Source: a virus. From it: a stretch of DNA of 37,090 bases. The DNA is taken from IMG/VR virus record IMGVR_UViG_3300028045_000042, positions 1-37,090 of that record. The stretch is one strand, 5' to 3'. The stretch's first letter is position 1. Each line of letters opens with the position of its first letter. The notes beneath the pieces are model-generated. The model saw nothing but the letters and a program-made list of their open reading frames with translations. It searched no databases and was not told the DNA's origin. Position numbers and translations under genes: made by a program. Shown here piece by piece: positions 15,773-23,686 of this stretch.

Positions 15773-16281
15773 TACATATAAAAATCTCCGTCAAACTCTT
15801 CATCTTTTATTAAACTAGCTAATTCCCTTTTATTAGTCCTAGAAGGAATAAAGCAATATGCTGACTTATTAATACAATTAGAACGGTAATTACTGAAATA
15901 CCACTTATACTGATAGCCATCAGAATGCTCATTAGTATGATAAACCAATTTTTTTTCTGATTTAGCTTTTTCATTATCTTTCCATAATTCTTTAGTAGCT
16001 TTCCAATTAGGACTTAGATTACCTATTATCTTTCCAGTTTCTTCATCTACTTTATAATGTGCTTTATATTTTTTTATCCTTATTATACCTAATCTAAAAG
16101 GTAAGATATATTCAAAAGCATTTTCAAGCATTTCTTTAGAAATAGCTTTATTAAAATCATTTAATATTACAGAGTATGTACTTGAGGATACTGGATTATC
16201 TACAGATTTTTTATAGAGCTTGTACATTGAAGGTCTTCCATGATCAACAGTAACTTTTCTAGGCCCTCTCTTTTCCATCAT
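15772..16281 (-). CDS. Conserved crAss-like structural-module protein (169 aa)
   Basis: A basic 169-residue protein. The N-terminus (PSMYKLYKKSVDN, then TYSVILNDFNKAISKEM) followed by YILPFRLGIIRIKKYK resembles an uncharacterised small protein found among tail genes of crAss-like phages, with a helical start and a PxRLGxIxIKK strand. No catalytic motif or membrane segment is seen. It overlaps both neighbours by one base, so it is translated together with the gp4-like gene before it. The role is unknown. A DNA-contacting neck component would fit the basic charge, but this is a guess. Confidence 0.6.
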   Translation of the reverse strand: MMEKRGPRKVTVDHGRPSMYKLYKKSVDNPVSSSTYSVILNDFNKAISKEMLENAFEYILPFRLGIIRIKKYKAHYKVDEETGKIIGNLSPNWKATKELWKDNEKAKSEKKLVYHTNEHSDGYQYKWYFSNYRSNCINKSAYCFIPSRTNKRELASLIKDEEFDGDFYM

Positions 16282-16979
16282 TAATGTGTTATTGCATCAG
16301 ATTTAGCATTATTACTAACATCTGCTTGTTGTATCTCTGCTTGTGACTCTATCATTAAGTTACTTTTCAGTATTGACTCTTTCATAGTTGGTATCATCCA
16401 AGATTTAATAGGGAATTCTGAATCATCACTATAGCAAGGTTGGTCAGTAGTACAATCTTTAAAGCCTGCTATTTCTTCAGGGTCTTCAAATACTCCCCTA
16501 AAGGTAAGTGCTTTCATACTACTATATGCAGGATTTTTAGAATAAACATATAAATATCCATCATGTAAAAAAGCATATATCATCTTAGTATTAAAACGCC
16601 CACTAGCTAACCAGGGTACTTGAAGATAGTCTACATAAGAAAATGATTTTTTCTTTTTATTAACAGGACCTACTCTTAATATAGCCTCCTTATGGTGGAG
16701 CTCAATAGTTTTAGGAATTTTTTTCTTAGTTCTTAGAATAGGACAATCTAAATCTATATCACAACAATCAGAAGCATCTACTTCTTCAAGGTCTGCACAT
16801 ACTGTTTGTATTAAGTCACTATCAATAGTTCTATTCTTATTAAACTCATTACGTAACCATAAAGACCTTTGATTCTTAATCCAAAACTTAATCTGTTCTA
16901 TTTCTATATCAGAATCATCTGAAATTTGAGGTCTTACTATAGTTAGTAAGTCATAGGCTATTTCATTTAATGTGGCCAT
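16281..16979 (-). CDS. P22 gp4-like neck/tail accessory protein candidate
   Basis: The protein has 232 residues. The N-terminus (ATLNEIAYDLLTIVRPQISD, then IEIEQIKFWIKNQRSLWLRNE) has the pattern of gp4/tail-tubular-A type adaptors in podoviruses: a helix, an acidic turn with SDDSDI, then a long amphipathic helix. The middle has two CC/C-rich spots (SDCCDIDLDCPIL) and a beta-rich core (WLASGRFNTKMIYAFLHDGYLYVY). The C-terminus is helical and polar. It lies right after the lysis group with a 19-base gap and shares one base with the next gene. A ring of the head-tail connector is inferred. Confidence 0.65.
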   Translation of the reverse strand: MATLNEIAYDLLTIVRPQISDDSDIEIEQIKFWIKNQRSLWLRNEFNKNRTIDSDLIQTVCADLEEVDASDCCDIDLDCPILRTKKKIPKTIELHHKEAILRVGPVNKKKKSFSYVDYLQVPWLASGRFNTKMIYAFLHDGYLYVYSKNPAYSSMKALTFRGVFEDPEEIAGFKDCTTDQPCYSDDSEFPIKSWMIPTMKESILKSNLMIESQAEIQQADVSNNAKSDAITH

Positions 16980-16998
16980 AATCTACAAGTATAAACAA

Positions 16999-17625
16999 TT
17001 ACTGTTTTAGTTTAAAGGATAACTTCTTTGAAAATGTAATGTTGTGTGTTTGGTTTAGTAATCCATATCTATAAGAATACATATACCCTTTAGCTGTACC
17101 TACCCCTATTACAGGGCTTAAGTTAAAGGCTTCCATACTACCACCTACTTCTCCACCAACAAATAAGAAAAGTTTCTTTTTATCAACTACCGTGTTATTT
17201 TCTATAATAACAGTATCAATTCTCCATATATATTTAGGAAATAAAGGAGTGTAGGTGAAGTCCTGTGATATCAGGACCCCCTCTACTTTAGATTTAATCA
17301 CCCCCTTTATTAATGAATCTTTAACTTCAGTATTATATTCAGCATAAGTTTGTACAATAGCAGAATCACCTTCCCATATAGTATCATGTATATATACAGG
17401 TGTAGGTATTGTTACTGTTGTATATATAGGAACACTAGGTAAGAAGACAGTATCTATAGATGTTATTCTTAAAGTATCTGTAGTATAAGATAATGTATCT
17501 GTAGTAGATATTGAATTACCATTATTTTTTTTAGAAGGACTACACTCCTGGAGGAATAGTACATATAACAATAGGCAAGCTATCACTATGTACGTTAGTT
17601 TTATAGATTTTAAATAGTCTAACAT
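16999..17625 (-). CDS. Membrane-anchored protein in lysis group, spanin candidate
   Basis: The protein has 208 residues. Residues 10-27 form a single transmembrane helix (YIVIACLLLYVLFLQ) followed by a Cys (ECSPSKK). The residues before the Cys do not fit a standard lipobox, so lipidation is doubtful. A long Thr/Ser/Asp-rich region with DTL and DTV repeats follows, then a beta-rich C-terminal half ending in KKLSFKLKQ. It directly follows the M15 peptidase with 17 bases between. Holin, endolysin and an envelope-spanning protein form the usual lysis cassette in phages of Gram-negative hosts, so a spanin-like role is likely from context. A sequence match to a spanin family was not recognised. 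Confidence 0.55.
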   Translation of the reverse strand: MLDYLKSIKLTYIVIACLLLYVLFLQECSPSKKNNGNSISTTDTLSYTTDTLRITSIDTVFLPSVPIYTTVTIPTPVYIHDTIWEGDSAIVQTYAEYNTEVKDSLIKGVIKSKVEGVLISQDFTYTPLFPKYIWRIDTVIIENNTVVDKKKLFLFVGGEVGGSMEAFNLSPVIGVGTAKGYMYSYRYGLLNQTHNITFSKKLSFKLKQ

Positions 17626-17642
17626 CCCTTTTAGATTTTATA

Positions 17643-18119
17643 CTATACATCAAAAAAGTAGATCTTTGGATTTTGCGGATTAGAATATACATCCAAATGT
17701 AACCACGAAATAGGAACACCATTTTTCTTATGCTCCAAGCGGATTTTATACGGAAATAATTCTTCATTCTCTTTAATCCAGTTCCTAGCTGCTTCTGCTT
17801 CCATACCTGTTACAGTTATGTCAACAGCTTTACCAGTAACGTGTGCAGAAAGATATAACTTACCTGCAGCAGTTTTTTTACTTACTATATCACATATGTT
17901 AGTACGCAAACCTCTTTGTTGCTGACTACCTCCCCATTTCCATGAGTTAATAGACATGCCTTTGTTTATTCCTTTTCTTAAGATTAGTACTGTTTCTAGT
18001 AATCTTGGGCAAAGAAATTGCCAGCATCTATCTCCATATTTTGCAAAGGTAGTGTTATCTACAAATTCTTCAATACAAAAAAATTCTTTTATTTCCTCTA
18101 TAATCTCTTCATCTGTCAT
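17643..18119 (-). CDS. Endolysin, M15-family peptidase
   Basis: The protein has 158 residues. It shows the M15A zinc peptidase signature SAHVTGKAVD (residues 91-100; family pattern SxHxxGxAxD) and the later WLHLD (139-143). H93, D100 and H141 are the expected zinc ligands and E129 is a candidate general base. The family cuts peptide cross-links of peptidoglycan or carboxypeptidase sites. There is no signal peptide, which fits release through the holin made by the gene just before it (4-base gap). The length is normal for a single-domain M15 endolysin. The N-terminal 60 residues are helical, with GSQQQRGLRTNI ahead of the catalytic core. Confidence 0.85.
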   Translation of the reverse strand: MTDEEIIEEIKEFFCIEEFVDNTTFAKYGDRCWQFLCPRLLETVLILRKGINKGMSINSWKWGGSQQQRGLRTNICDIVSKKTAAGKLYLSAHVTGKAVDITVTGMEAEAARNWIKENEELFPYKIRLEHKKNGVPISWLHLDVYSNPQNPKIYFFDV

Positions 18120-18123
18120 AATA

Positions 18124-18342
18124 CTATTTATTAATAGTAAACATATTAGTCATAAACTTACCTACTACTCCAATAAATAAAGATAAGTAAGATAACCAAT
18201 CCATATCAGCACCAATAGCTGATGCAGTTACCATTGTACTTACTCCTAATAAAGAGTCTCCAAGCTTCTTAGCTAATGCAGGTGTTGGAGACATATATGC
18301 TTGTAAAGGGCTTAATTTTGCTTTAAGTTTTTTATTTTTCAT
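18124..18342 (-). CDS. Holin candidate
   Basis: The protein has 72 residues. A short basic N-terminus (KNKKLKAKLSPLQAYMSPTP) is followed by two hydrophobic helices, about 28-46 (LGDSLLGVSTMVTASAIGA) and 49-68 (WLSYLSLFIGVVGKFMTNMF), separated by a short acidic turn. Size, topology and position directly before the M15 endolysin fit a small phage holin. Related 70-75 residue proteins with an SPTP motif occur in phages of Bacteroidota as I recall. It stops 4 bases before the endolysin start. Confidence 0.75.
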   Translation of the reverse strand: MKNKKLKAKLSPLQAYMSPTPALAKKLGDSLLGVSTMVTASAIGADMDWLSYLSLFIGVVGKFMTNMFTINK

Positions 18343-18365
18343 AATAGTTAGTTTTATTTTTAAGT

Positions 18366-19898
18366 TTAATCTGCGGTATATTCAAATGTTATAAACCCTC
18401 TGTTATATGAAGTAGTAGAATATGCTGCATTAGCAAATTCTCTTAAATCTGTTCTAGATATTTGTATAGTACTAGAGTCTATAAAAGTAACACCTCCGTC
18501 TATTAACCCTGAATAGTCACTTACAGATGCTAATGGTACATATTTAGAATCAGCATCATTTCTTATAATAACGTTAAGAGTTTTTATTGTCTTCCATTCT
18601 GTAGCACTTAATCCGTGAAGAACATTCGCAAAGCGGTTTCCTAACATATTCCAATCACCAATATTTAATGTTAATGTAGTTAAAAGACTAGCAGCTGGTA
18701 TAGCAGAAATTGCAGTAGCAACTGCTGAAGCAGTATCTCCTTTAGTTACATAACCAGAAGATGTGGGTATAAATGTAGCTCCTATTCCTAAATCATCAGG
18801 AATAATAAAAGTTAAAGCCCCATTAATAGTAGCTCCACCAGCAGCTGTTATTGTTGTAGTATTTCCTAAAGTACCATTAAGATTAGTTATTTCATAAATA
18901 GATTTAGAAAAAGCTATTCCTGTAGCTACTGTAGCAGGGTCTGGTAAAGTAATTGTTCGTGCTCCTGCATAAGTAATGTATTTAATACCTCCATCACTTC
19001 CTGCAAATACTGTAGCAGCAGCATTAATTTCTTGTGAATTATATACTGTCCCTTGTAGTATATCTTGTACTCTTGCTGGAGTTACAGCTACAGAAGTATT
19101 AGTCATAGCTATAGACTCTGCTGTAGTGGCTTTACGTATAAGCCCTTCATCAGTTTCTGTAGCTAAAGATACTTTATCTGTAATAAACCAAGAGGTGCCT
19201 CCTGCAGTGGCTAAAATTGTACTTTCTCCATCTGTTCCTAAAACAAGAGATGTAATACCATTAATAGTATCTCCTGCAAAAGGGACAATAGTTATTTTAT
19301 TAGTTTCTGCATTAAGTCCTGAGTCAAATATAACATACTCTATTCTCTCTGGATCACTTAAAGAAGATATCTGAGGTAAATTAAGAGTTGTAGGAGCTGC
19401 AGCAGTATGATCTACTTTAATCCTACCTACCATATCTTCAGTTATATTAAATGGAGTAGAAGCTACTGCAGTTTTCTTATATATTTCTTGTTTAATCTTA
19501 GCTCCTACATATGCAGTAGTAGATAGTAAAGTACTTTCATTTGTAGCTGCAGCAGTAGTAGCAGTAGCTGCTGCATCTAATACAGGAGCTACATCATCTA
19601 ATTTAGATGCTGCAATAGTATCTACGTATTGTTTAGTAGAATAATGCAATGCATTAATAGGGTCAGCATTAGCAGTAAGATATCCAGTCATAGTATCTCC
19701 TGCTTTTAAAACTCTATTTCCTTGTAGAGCTGTTACTTGAGCATCATTAGAGAGAATATATGCAGCTAATGCATCACTTACTACTTGAGTAATATCATCT
19801 CCTGTTGTTTTATATTCTGTACCACCTATACGTAGAATATATTCCTCATTACCTGTCAGAGGAGTAGTTGCTGGTGGAAAGGCGCTTATTAATGTCAT
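18366..19898 (-). CDS. Long fibre protein with T4-fibre-like AGDTMTG/TKQYVD motif
   Basis: The protein has 510 residues from ATG 19898 (MTLISAFPP). A longer frame opens at 19955 but would overlap the preceding gene by 38 bases and adds an unlike, basic stretch, so the internal ATG is preferred; it lies 19 bases after the previous stop. Residues about 80-110 contain AGDTMTGYLTA and HYSTKQYVD, the common repeat of phage tail fibres. The body is rich in Ala, Thr, Gly and beta-strand patterns with AATATTAAA stretches. The C-terminal domain (about 420-510) has LYS-like aromatic spots and ends in GFITFEYTAD. It lies between the collagen-like genes and the holin. A host-binding or decoration fibre is inferred. 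Confidence 0.75.
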   Translation of the reverse strand: MTLISAFPPATTPLTGNEEYILRIGGTEYKTTGDDITQVVSDALAAYILSNDAQVTALQGNRVLKAGDTMTGYLTANADPINALHYSTKQYVDTIAASKLDDVAPVLDAAATATTAAATNESTLLSTTAYVGAKIKQEIYKKTAVASTPFNITEDMVGRIKVDHTAAAPTTLNLPQISSLSDPERIEYVIFDSGLNAETNKITIVPFAGDTINGITSLVLGTDGESTILATAGGTSWFITDKVSLATETDEGLIRKATTAESIAMTNTSVAVTPARVQDILQGTVYNSQEINAAATVFAGSDGGIKYITYAGARTITLPDPATVATGIAFSKSIYEITNLNGTLGNTTTITAAGGATINGALTFIIPDDLGIGATFIPTSSGYVTKGDTASAVATAISAIPAASLLTTLTLNIGDWNMLGNRFANVLHGLSATEWKTIKTLNVIIRNDADSKYVPLASVSDYSGLIDGGVTFIDSSTIQISRTDLREFANAAYSTTSYNRGFITFEYTAD

Positions 19899-19917
19899 GA
19901 GTTCTATTTTTAAATTT

Positions 19918-20376
19918 TTAAGAGTAATTAGTATTTGGGGCTGTAGCAGATACATTAGTATTTCCTAAATTAGGAATGGTTATACCAATTACCCCAGTAC
20001 CAAAAGTAGTTGTAATAGGATCTCCTGCAGTGTCAGTAACTTCTCCTGCTTCTGTAGGTGGATCTATTTGTCCTATGTAAGTAATTCCTTTTGGTTGCCA
20101 ACATAATCCTGTAATATTTGATACATTATTAAAAAGTTTATCTAATTGGGATTCCTTTAAACAATTAACTACACCATCTTCTGCTTCAGAAGTTATAGGA
20201 GTATAACAGCTCATTGCATTCATAGCTCCTGAGAGATATTCTAAATGCATAATATATTTAGTACTTAGTAATTCTCCATAATTATAATGGTTTGTAATTT
20301 TTGTAGTTTGAGCACACATCCACAAAGCTATATCAGTTCTGCGTCTAAGTAGGTCATTACTATTATAATATTCCAT
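19918..20376 (-). CDS. Hypothetical small structural-module protein (152 aa)
   Basis: The protein has 152 residues. The first 90 are helical with several Cys (WMCAQTTK, SCYTP, VVNCLKESQ, GLCWQP). The last 55 are Gly/Thr/Pro-rich and extended, ending in NTNVSATAPNTNYS. The two halves suggest a helical anchor domain and a flexible or beta tail. It shares one base with the collagen-like gene before it and lies 19 bases before the long fibre, so it may link or chaperone fibres. No family was recognised with confidence. Confidence 0.6.
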   Translation of the reverse strand: MEYYNSNDLLRRRTDIALWMCAQTTKITNHYNYGELLSTKYIMHLEYLSGAMNAMSCYTPITSEAEDGVVNCLKESQLDKLFNNVSNITGLCWQPKGITYIGQIDPPTEAGEVTDTAGDPITTTFGTGVIGITIPNLGNTNVSATAPNTNYS

Positions 20377-21143
20377 TACGTAATCATTAAGTGAGAAATA
20401 TTAACATATCTATTTAGTGTAGTCTTTGTACCTTCTCCTCCACCTCCACTAGAATCTACTATTCTAGCAGTAACTAATAGTATTTCTTCTGTAACAGGAA
20501 CATTAGCAGGTATAATAGTTAAATCTGATATTTTCCAAGAGGAATCTCCTCCATTACCATTAACAAAATGTGATGCAGGTGTTTGAGCAACAATTATATC
20601 ATCAGTAGTGCTATCAGATTGGTTTATATTTAATAAAGTTATTCTCACTTTTAAATTTTTACCCTCACTATTACATTGAGTAAGTACTTTAACAGAGGTC
20701 ATAGCTCCTGCTAAAGTAGTTCCTGGGAATATTAAGTGTCCTACAGAAATATCTTTATTAAGAGTAGCTACAGTAAATCCTCTAGTATCATAATTTCTAC
20801 CAAAAGATATATCTGTTCTAATAATACCATCAGGTCCTTTAGGTCCTATTTTTGGAAGAGGTTGTTCTATCCAACTACTGCCATCCCATTCAAACCATAC
20901 TCCTGTAAGAGAGTTTAGCCATTTATCATATTTTGAAGGAAATATAGCTCCTGTGTTACTAGGAAGAGAATTTCCTTGTTCATCTTTACCAGTTACTTGA
21001 AATCCTCTAGTAGGATCAAAAGGAACATATACCCAATTATTACCAGTAATTCCACGGTCACCTCTAGGTCCTCTTGGACCAGGTTTACCATCAATGTTAG
21101 AACAACTAACAGCATTATTGGTATTTGTGTATACTGATCCCAT
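20376..21143 (-). CDS. Collagen-like fibre protein 1
   Basis: The protein has 255 residues. A collagen-type run GKPGPRGPRGDRG starts at about residue 19 and a second short GPKGPDG lies near 100. Between them is a WVYVPFDPTRGFQVTG / VWFEWDGSSWIEQ block, often seen in phage fibre and collar proteins. The C-terminal half is beta-rich (about 110-255). Collagen triplets make stable trimers, so a trimeric fibre with a globular tip is likely. It shares one base with the second collagen-like gene before it (21143-21685) and one base with the next gene. Head or tail fibre cannot be told from sequence. Confidence 0.75.
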   Translation of the reverse strand: MGSVYTNTNNAVSCSNIDGKPGPRGPRGDRGITGNNWVYVPFDPTRGFQVTGKDEQGNSLPSNTGAIFPSKYDKWLNSLTGVWFEWDGSSWIEQPLPKIGPKGPDGIIRTDISFGRNYDTRGFTVATLNKDISVGHLIFPGTTLAGAMTSVKVLTQCNSEGKNLKVRITLLNINQSDSTTDDIIVAQTPASHFVNGNGGDSSWKISDLTIIPANVPVTEEILLVTARIVDSSGGGGEGTKTTLNRYVNISHLMIT

Positions 21144-21685
21144 TAAGCTCTAAGTTCAGTGGCATAAAATTTTACAGCATTTCCTTTTCCTAAAGAACTT
21201 GCACTAGCTTCTACATAACAATTAGTAGCTCCTACAGGGAAACTTCCTAAATTAGATACTTCTTCTATAGAATATGTATCACCAGAACCTGCTGCATTAG
21301 AAATAGTTGGTATAGTATTAGTTCCTATAATAACTCTAGTTCCTGAACTTGTGATATATCCTAAATTAAAAGTAATAAGACTGCCTCCACTAGCACTATA
21401 ATAACTTAAAGCTACTCTCCATGTTTGGGGAGTAAAGTCATTAGTTCCTGGAAATATAAAATGTACTAAAGTTTTAAAAGAATCTGGGTCTGTTAATGAT
21501 ACATAAGCATCATCATTTTCTTGGATATTAACATCTATCTTGCTAGTTCCTGAAGGTCCTTGTAGTCCTTGTTGCGTATTACCAGGGTATCCTTGAGGAC
21601 CTATGACTCCTTGAGGACCTTCTGGACCTACTGGTCCTTGTGGTAAGTTAAAATTATCTGCACAATTTGTATCTTGAGTAGCCAT
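21143..21685 (-). CDS. Collagen-like fibre protein 2
   Basis: The protein has 180 residues. Residues 15-45 are collagen triplets (GPVGPEGPQGVIGPQGYPG, then GLQGPSG). The remaining 130 residues are beta-rich with an LVHFIFPGTN block similar to HLIFPGTT in the next gene. That suggests the two proteins share a C-terminal fold as well as collagen repeats and arose by duplication. It starts 1 base after the Cys-rich gene and shares one base with the other collagen-like gene. A trimeric surface fibre is inferred. Confidence 0.75.
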   Translation of the reverse strand: MATQDTNCADNFNLPQGPVGPEGPQGVIGPQGYPGNTQQGLQGPSGTSKIDVNIQENDDAYVSLTDPDSFKTLVHFIFPGTNDFTPQTWRVALSYYSASGGSLITFNLGYITSSGTRVIIGTNTIPTISNAAGSGDTYSIEEVSNLGSFPVGATNCYVEASASSLGKGNAVKFYATELRA

Positions 21686-21686
21686 G

Positions 21687-22256
21687 TTAACAACATTTAT
21701 TACAATAATTACTAATAATTTTTAGTGTATCTGTAAATTTAACAGAGTCCCCACATCCTCCACAAGCTTTTGCTACTTGTAAATAGGCAGAAGCTTCTAA
21801 AGCTTGTGCTAATTGAGTACCATCACAGTCACATAAATCTACATCACAAAGCATATTATTTACACAACACCTTGCTCTTCCAGAAATAAAAATCTTTTGA
21901 ATATCTGTAACCATACTAACTTCTCCTGGAGTAGTTACTTCATAAGTAACATTCCAAACACCATCAGGTAGATTACTGTCTGTACCTATTCCTAGGTCTT
22001 GTCCTTTAACAATATACTCTACATTTTTATCAAAAGTAGGAAATCCTGAAACAGGAATAAGCATATCTATAGGAACTTCTACTCCACCAGGGGGAGTTAT
22101 TTTTAAAGTAACAATAGTAGCATCTGCAGGTAGGTCATTAAGAACGCCATATCCCCCAGGATTGCTTACCGCATTATAGAGACCAGTGGTTTCTGTAAAG
22201 CGTAATTCTTTGGTATTATCACTTTGTCTTATGTTAAAATCTAGTTGTAATCCCAT
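21687..22256 (-). CDS. Structural protein with Cys-rich C-terminal domain
   Basis: The protein has 189 residues. The first 125 are beta-rich with Ig-like character (ATIVTLKITPPGG, DGVWNVTYEVTTPGE). The last 65 hold ten Cys in the order RCC, LC, LCDC, ACGGC, YC and KCC, around a short helix (QLAQALEASAYLQVAKA). The protein ends directly after the final CC. A Cys-rich tail of this kind could bind metal or form disulfides in the virion. Proteins with an Ig-like front and a CC-helix tail occur in the structural modules of Bacteroidota phages as I recall. It is the first gene after the terminator at 22271-22319. Confidence 0.65.
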   Translation of the reverse strand: MGLQLDFNIRQSDNTKELRFTETTGLYNAVSNPGGYGVLNDLPADATIVTLKITPPGGVEVPIDMLIPVSGFPTFDKNVEYIVKGQDLGIGTDSNLPDGVWNVTYEVTTPGEVSMVTDIQKIFISGRARCCVNNMLCDVDLCDCDGTQLAQALEASAYLQVAKACGGCGDSVKFTDTLKIISNYCNKCC

Positions 22257-22270
22257 AGTAAGGTGTTAAA

Positions 22271-22319
22271 GTTTATAAAAATATATAAAAACCCAGAGAG
22301 AGTGTGTCTCTCTCCGGGT
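22271..22319 (-). terminator. Rho-independent terminator after the second abundant structural gene
   Basis: Read on the minus strand, a 12-base-pair stem (ACCCGGAGAGAG paired with CTCTCTCTGGGT, one G-U pair) with a 5-base loop lies at 22291-22319. It is followed by TTTTTATATATTTTTATA. It starts 20 bases after the stop of the 429-residue gene. The next gene begins 15 bases later, so some read-through must occur or a promoter lies nearby. Confidence 0.85.
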
Positions 22320-22339
22320 ATATTTTATAACACCTAGTA

Positions 22340-23629
22340 TTACAATAATAAACTAAGAGGGGTATCAGATGGAGCACCAGTATCTCTGTGAGACATTTTT
22401 CCAGTGTTATTCACCATAGCAGCTTCAATGTTTTGCCATACTCCGTTAGATGCAGCAGCATCAGTCATATAGTCTATTCCATTTGGAGAATAGATAGTGA
22501 TTTGCTTAGGTGACGCAGGATTAGCTCCTAGGCCAGTTAAGTTACTATCTTCTACCCAACGTACAGTTGTAACGTCATAAGTAATAGCAGAGTCTGCATA
22601 CATAGCAGAGGTAAAGATTACTGGTTCTCCCATACGGAAGTACTCACCTTCAAATCCTCTAGCAAACCATTCAGCTTCTGACGCTTGCTCATAAGTACCA
22701 ATACCTTTGTAAGCATTAGCCTCTCTTTGAGAAACAGTTACATCAAAACCATTAAGGATTAACTCCCAACGTGCTTTTTTGTATTGTTTTTTACCTACTA
22801 AGAAAGATAAAGGTTTAGCAGTCATTAATATTCCAGTATCAGCAGTATCTGCTATAAGAGCTGTAACAACAGTACTAGTTGTAGAAGCATTAGTTGCTTC
22901 TTGAAAAGGATAGTCCAAAGTTAAAGTAACTCCGCTTGCTCCCACAACTTTATATACAGAATCTGTTAATGTAGCAGACACACGTACGTAATCTCCAACA
23001 GCAACATTACTAGCTGCAACATTACCTACTACTGTTTTACTTCCTTTAGTAAAAGTTAAAGTAGTAGCTCCAGTAACAGCAGAACCAGCATTTCTCATTA
23101 AATGTTGAAAGCCAATATAATCTTCTGCTTCTCTTGAGAAGTTCTCAATAGCAGATTTAGTTAGATTATGCGTAACATCATCAGAATTAGGAGTAGAACT
23201 CCCTGACTGATATTGAAAATGCTTAATATAACGTCCATCAGTGTTTGACGTAAGATACTCTTGTATCATTACATCTACCATGTAAAGGTTATTAGCAGTT
23301 AAATCTCCAGCGTCAATAACTCCTCCTGCTCCGTTAAAGCCAATAGAATCTTGTTGCTCTACAGCAACTTCTAATCCTCTTGCTTTAGCTACGGTCACTT
23401 TTGCAGGTGAAATAGCTTCTGAGACAAATTTTGCTTTTCCATTAGGGCCTCCAATAGCTATAATAAAACCAGCATCAGCAGGAACTGCTCCGCTAGTATT
23501 GTATACATTGAAGACTCCTATTTGACCGTCTGCAAGGTCGCTAACACTGTTAGCAGGAGGTGTTGTGCCTGCAGGAAAATTTTTTCCTACTAATACGTAA
23601 TCTACATTTCTTGTGGTTGTAATTCCCAT
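22340..23629 (-). CDS. Abundant structural protein, auxiliary capsid candidate
   Basis: The protein has 429 residues, is soluble and is rich in Ala, Val, Thr and Gly. It has a beta-rich insert (about 185-255: TTLTFTKGSKTVVGNV, VGDYVRVSATL, YKVVGASGVTLTLDYPF) of the bacterial Ig-like or OB type. The rest has mixed helices (EYLTSNTDGRYIKHFQYQ, IENFSREAEDYIGFQHLM) and KKARWELILNGFDVTVSQ. The gene has its own strong terminator, a 57-base leader, and more C-ending codons than most neighbours, like the major capsid gene. These signs suggest a very abundant virion protein. An auxiliary capsid or decoration protein is the best guess; the family was not recognised. Confidence 0.6.
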   Translation of the reverse strand: MGITTTRNVDYVLVGKNFPAGTTPPANSVSDLADGQIGVFNVYNTSGAVPADAGFIIAIGGPNGKAKFVSEAISPAKVTVAKARGLEVAVEQQDSIGFNGAGGVIDAGDLTANNLYMVDVMIQEYLTSNTDGRYIKHFQYQSGSSTPNSDDVTHNLTKSAIENFSREAEDYIGFQHLMRNAGSAVTGATTLTFTKGSKTVVGNVAASNVAVGDYVRVSATLTDSVYKVVGASGVTLTLDYPFQEATNASTTSTVVTALIADTADTGILMTAKPLSFLVGKKQYKKARWELILNGFDVTVSQREANAYKGIGTYEQASEAEWFARGFEGEYFRMGEPVIFTSAMYADSAITYDVTTVRWVEDSNLTGLGANPASPKQITIYSPNGIDYMTDAAASNGVWQNIEAAMVNNTGKMSHRDTGAPSDTPLSLLL

Positions 23630-23686
23630 TTTAATTTAATTTAAGTGAAACAATTGTATTTAATTTAATATTTATTTTTATTTATT

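Noticed and set aside
17540-17767. A 75-codon minus-strand frame overlapping the end of the endolysin gene and the start of the spanin candidate
   Set aside because: It could be a nested lysis gene, but it has no signal peptide, lipobox or clear membrane helix, and both overlapped genes are well supported.
19899-19955. Upstream start at 19955 for the long fibre gene
   Set aside because: It would overlap the preceding gene by 38 bases and adds 19 residues unlike fibre N-termini. ATG 19898 lies at normal spacing after the preceding stop.
23630-23686. Promoter in the leader of the 429-residue gene
   Set aside because: TACAATTG resembles a -7 box, but no TTTG lies 19-21 bases upstream, and the stretch is so AT-rich that a partial match means little.
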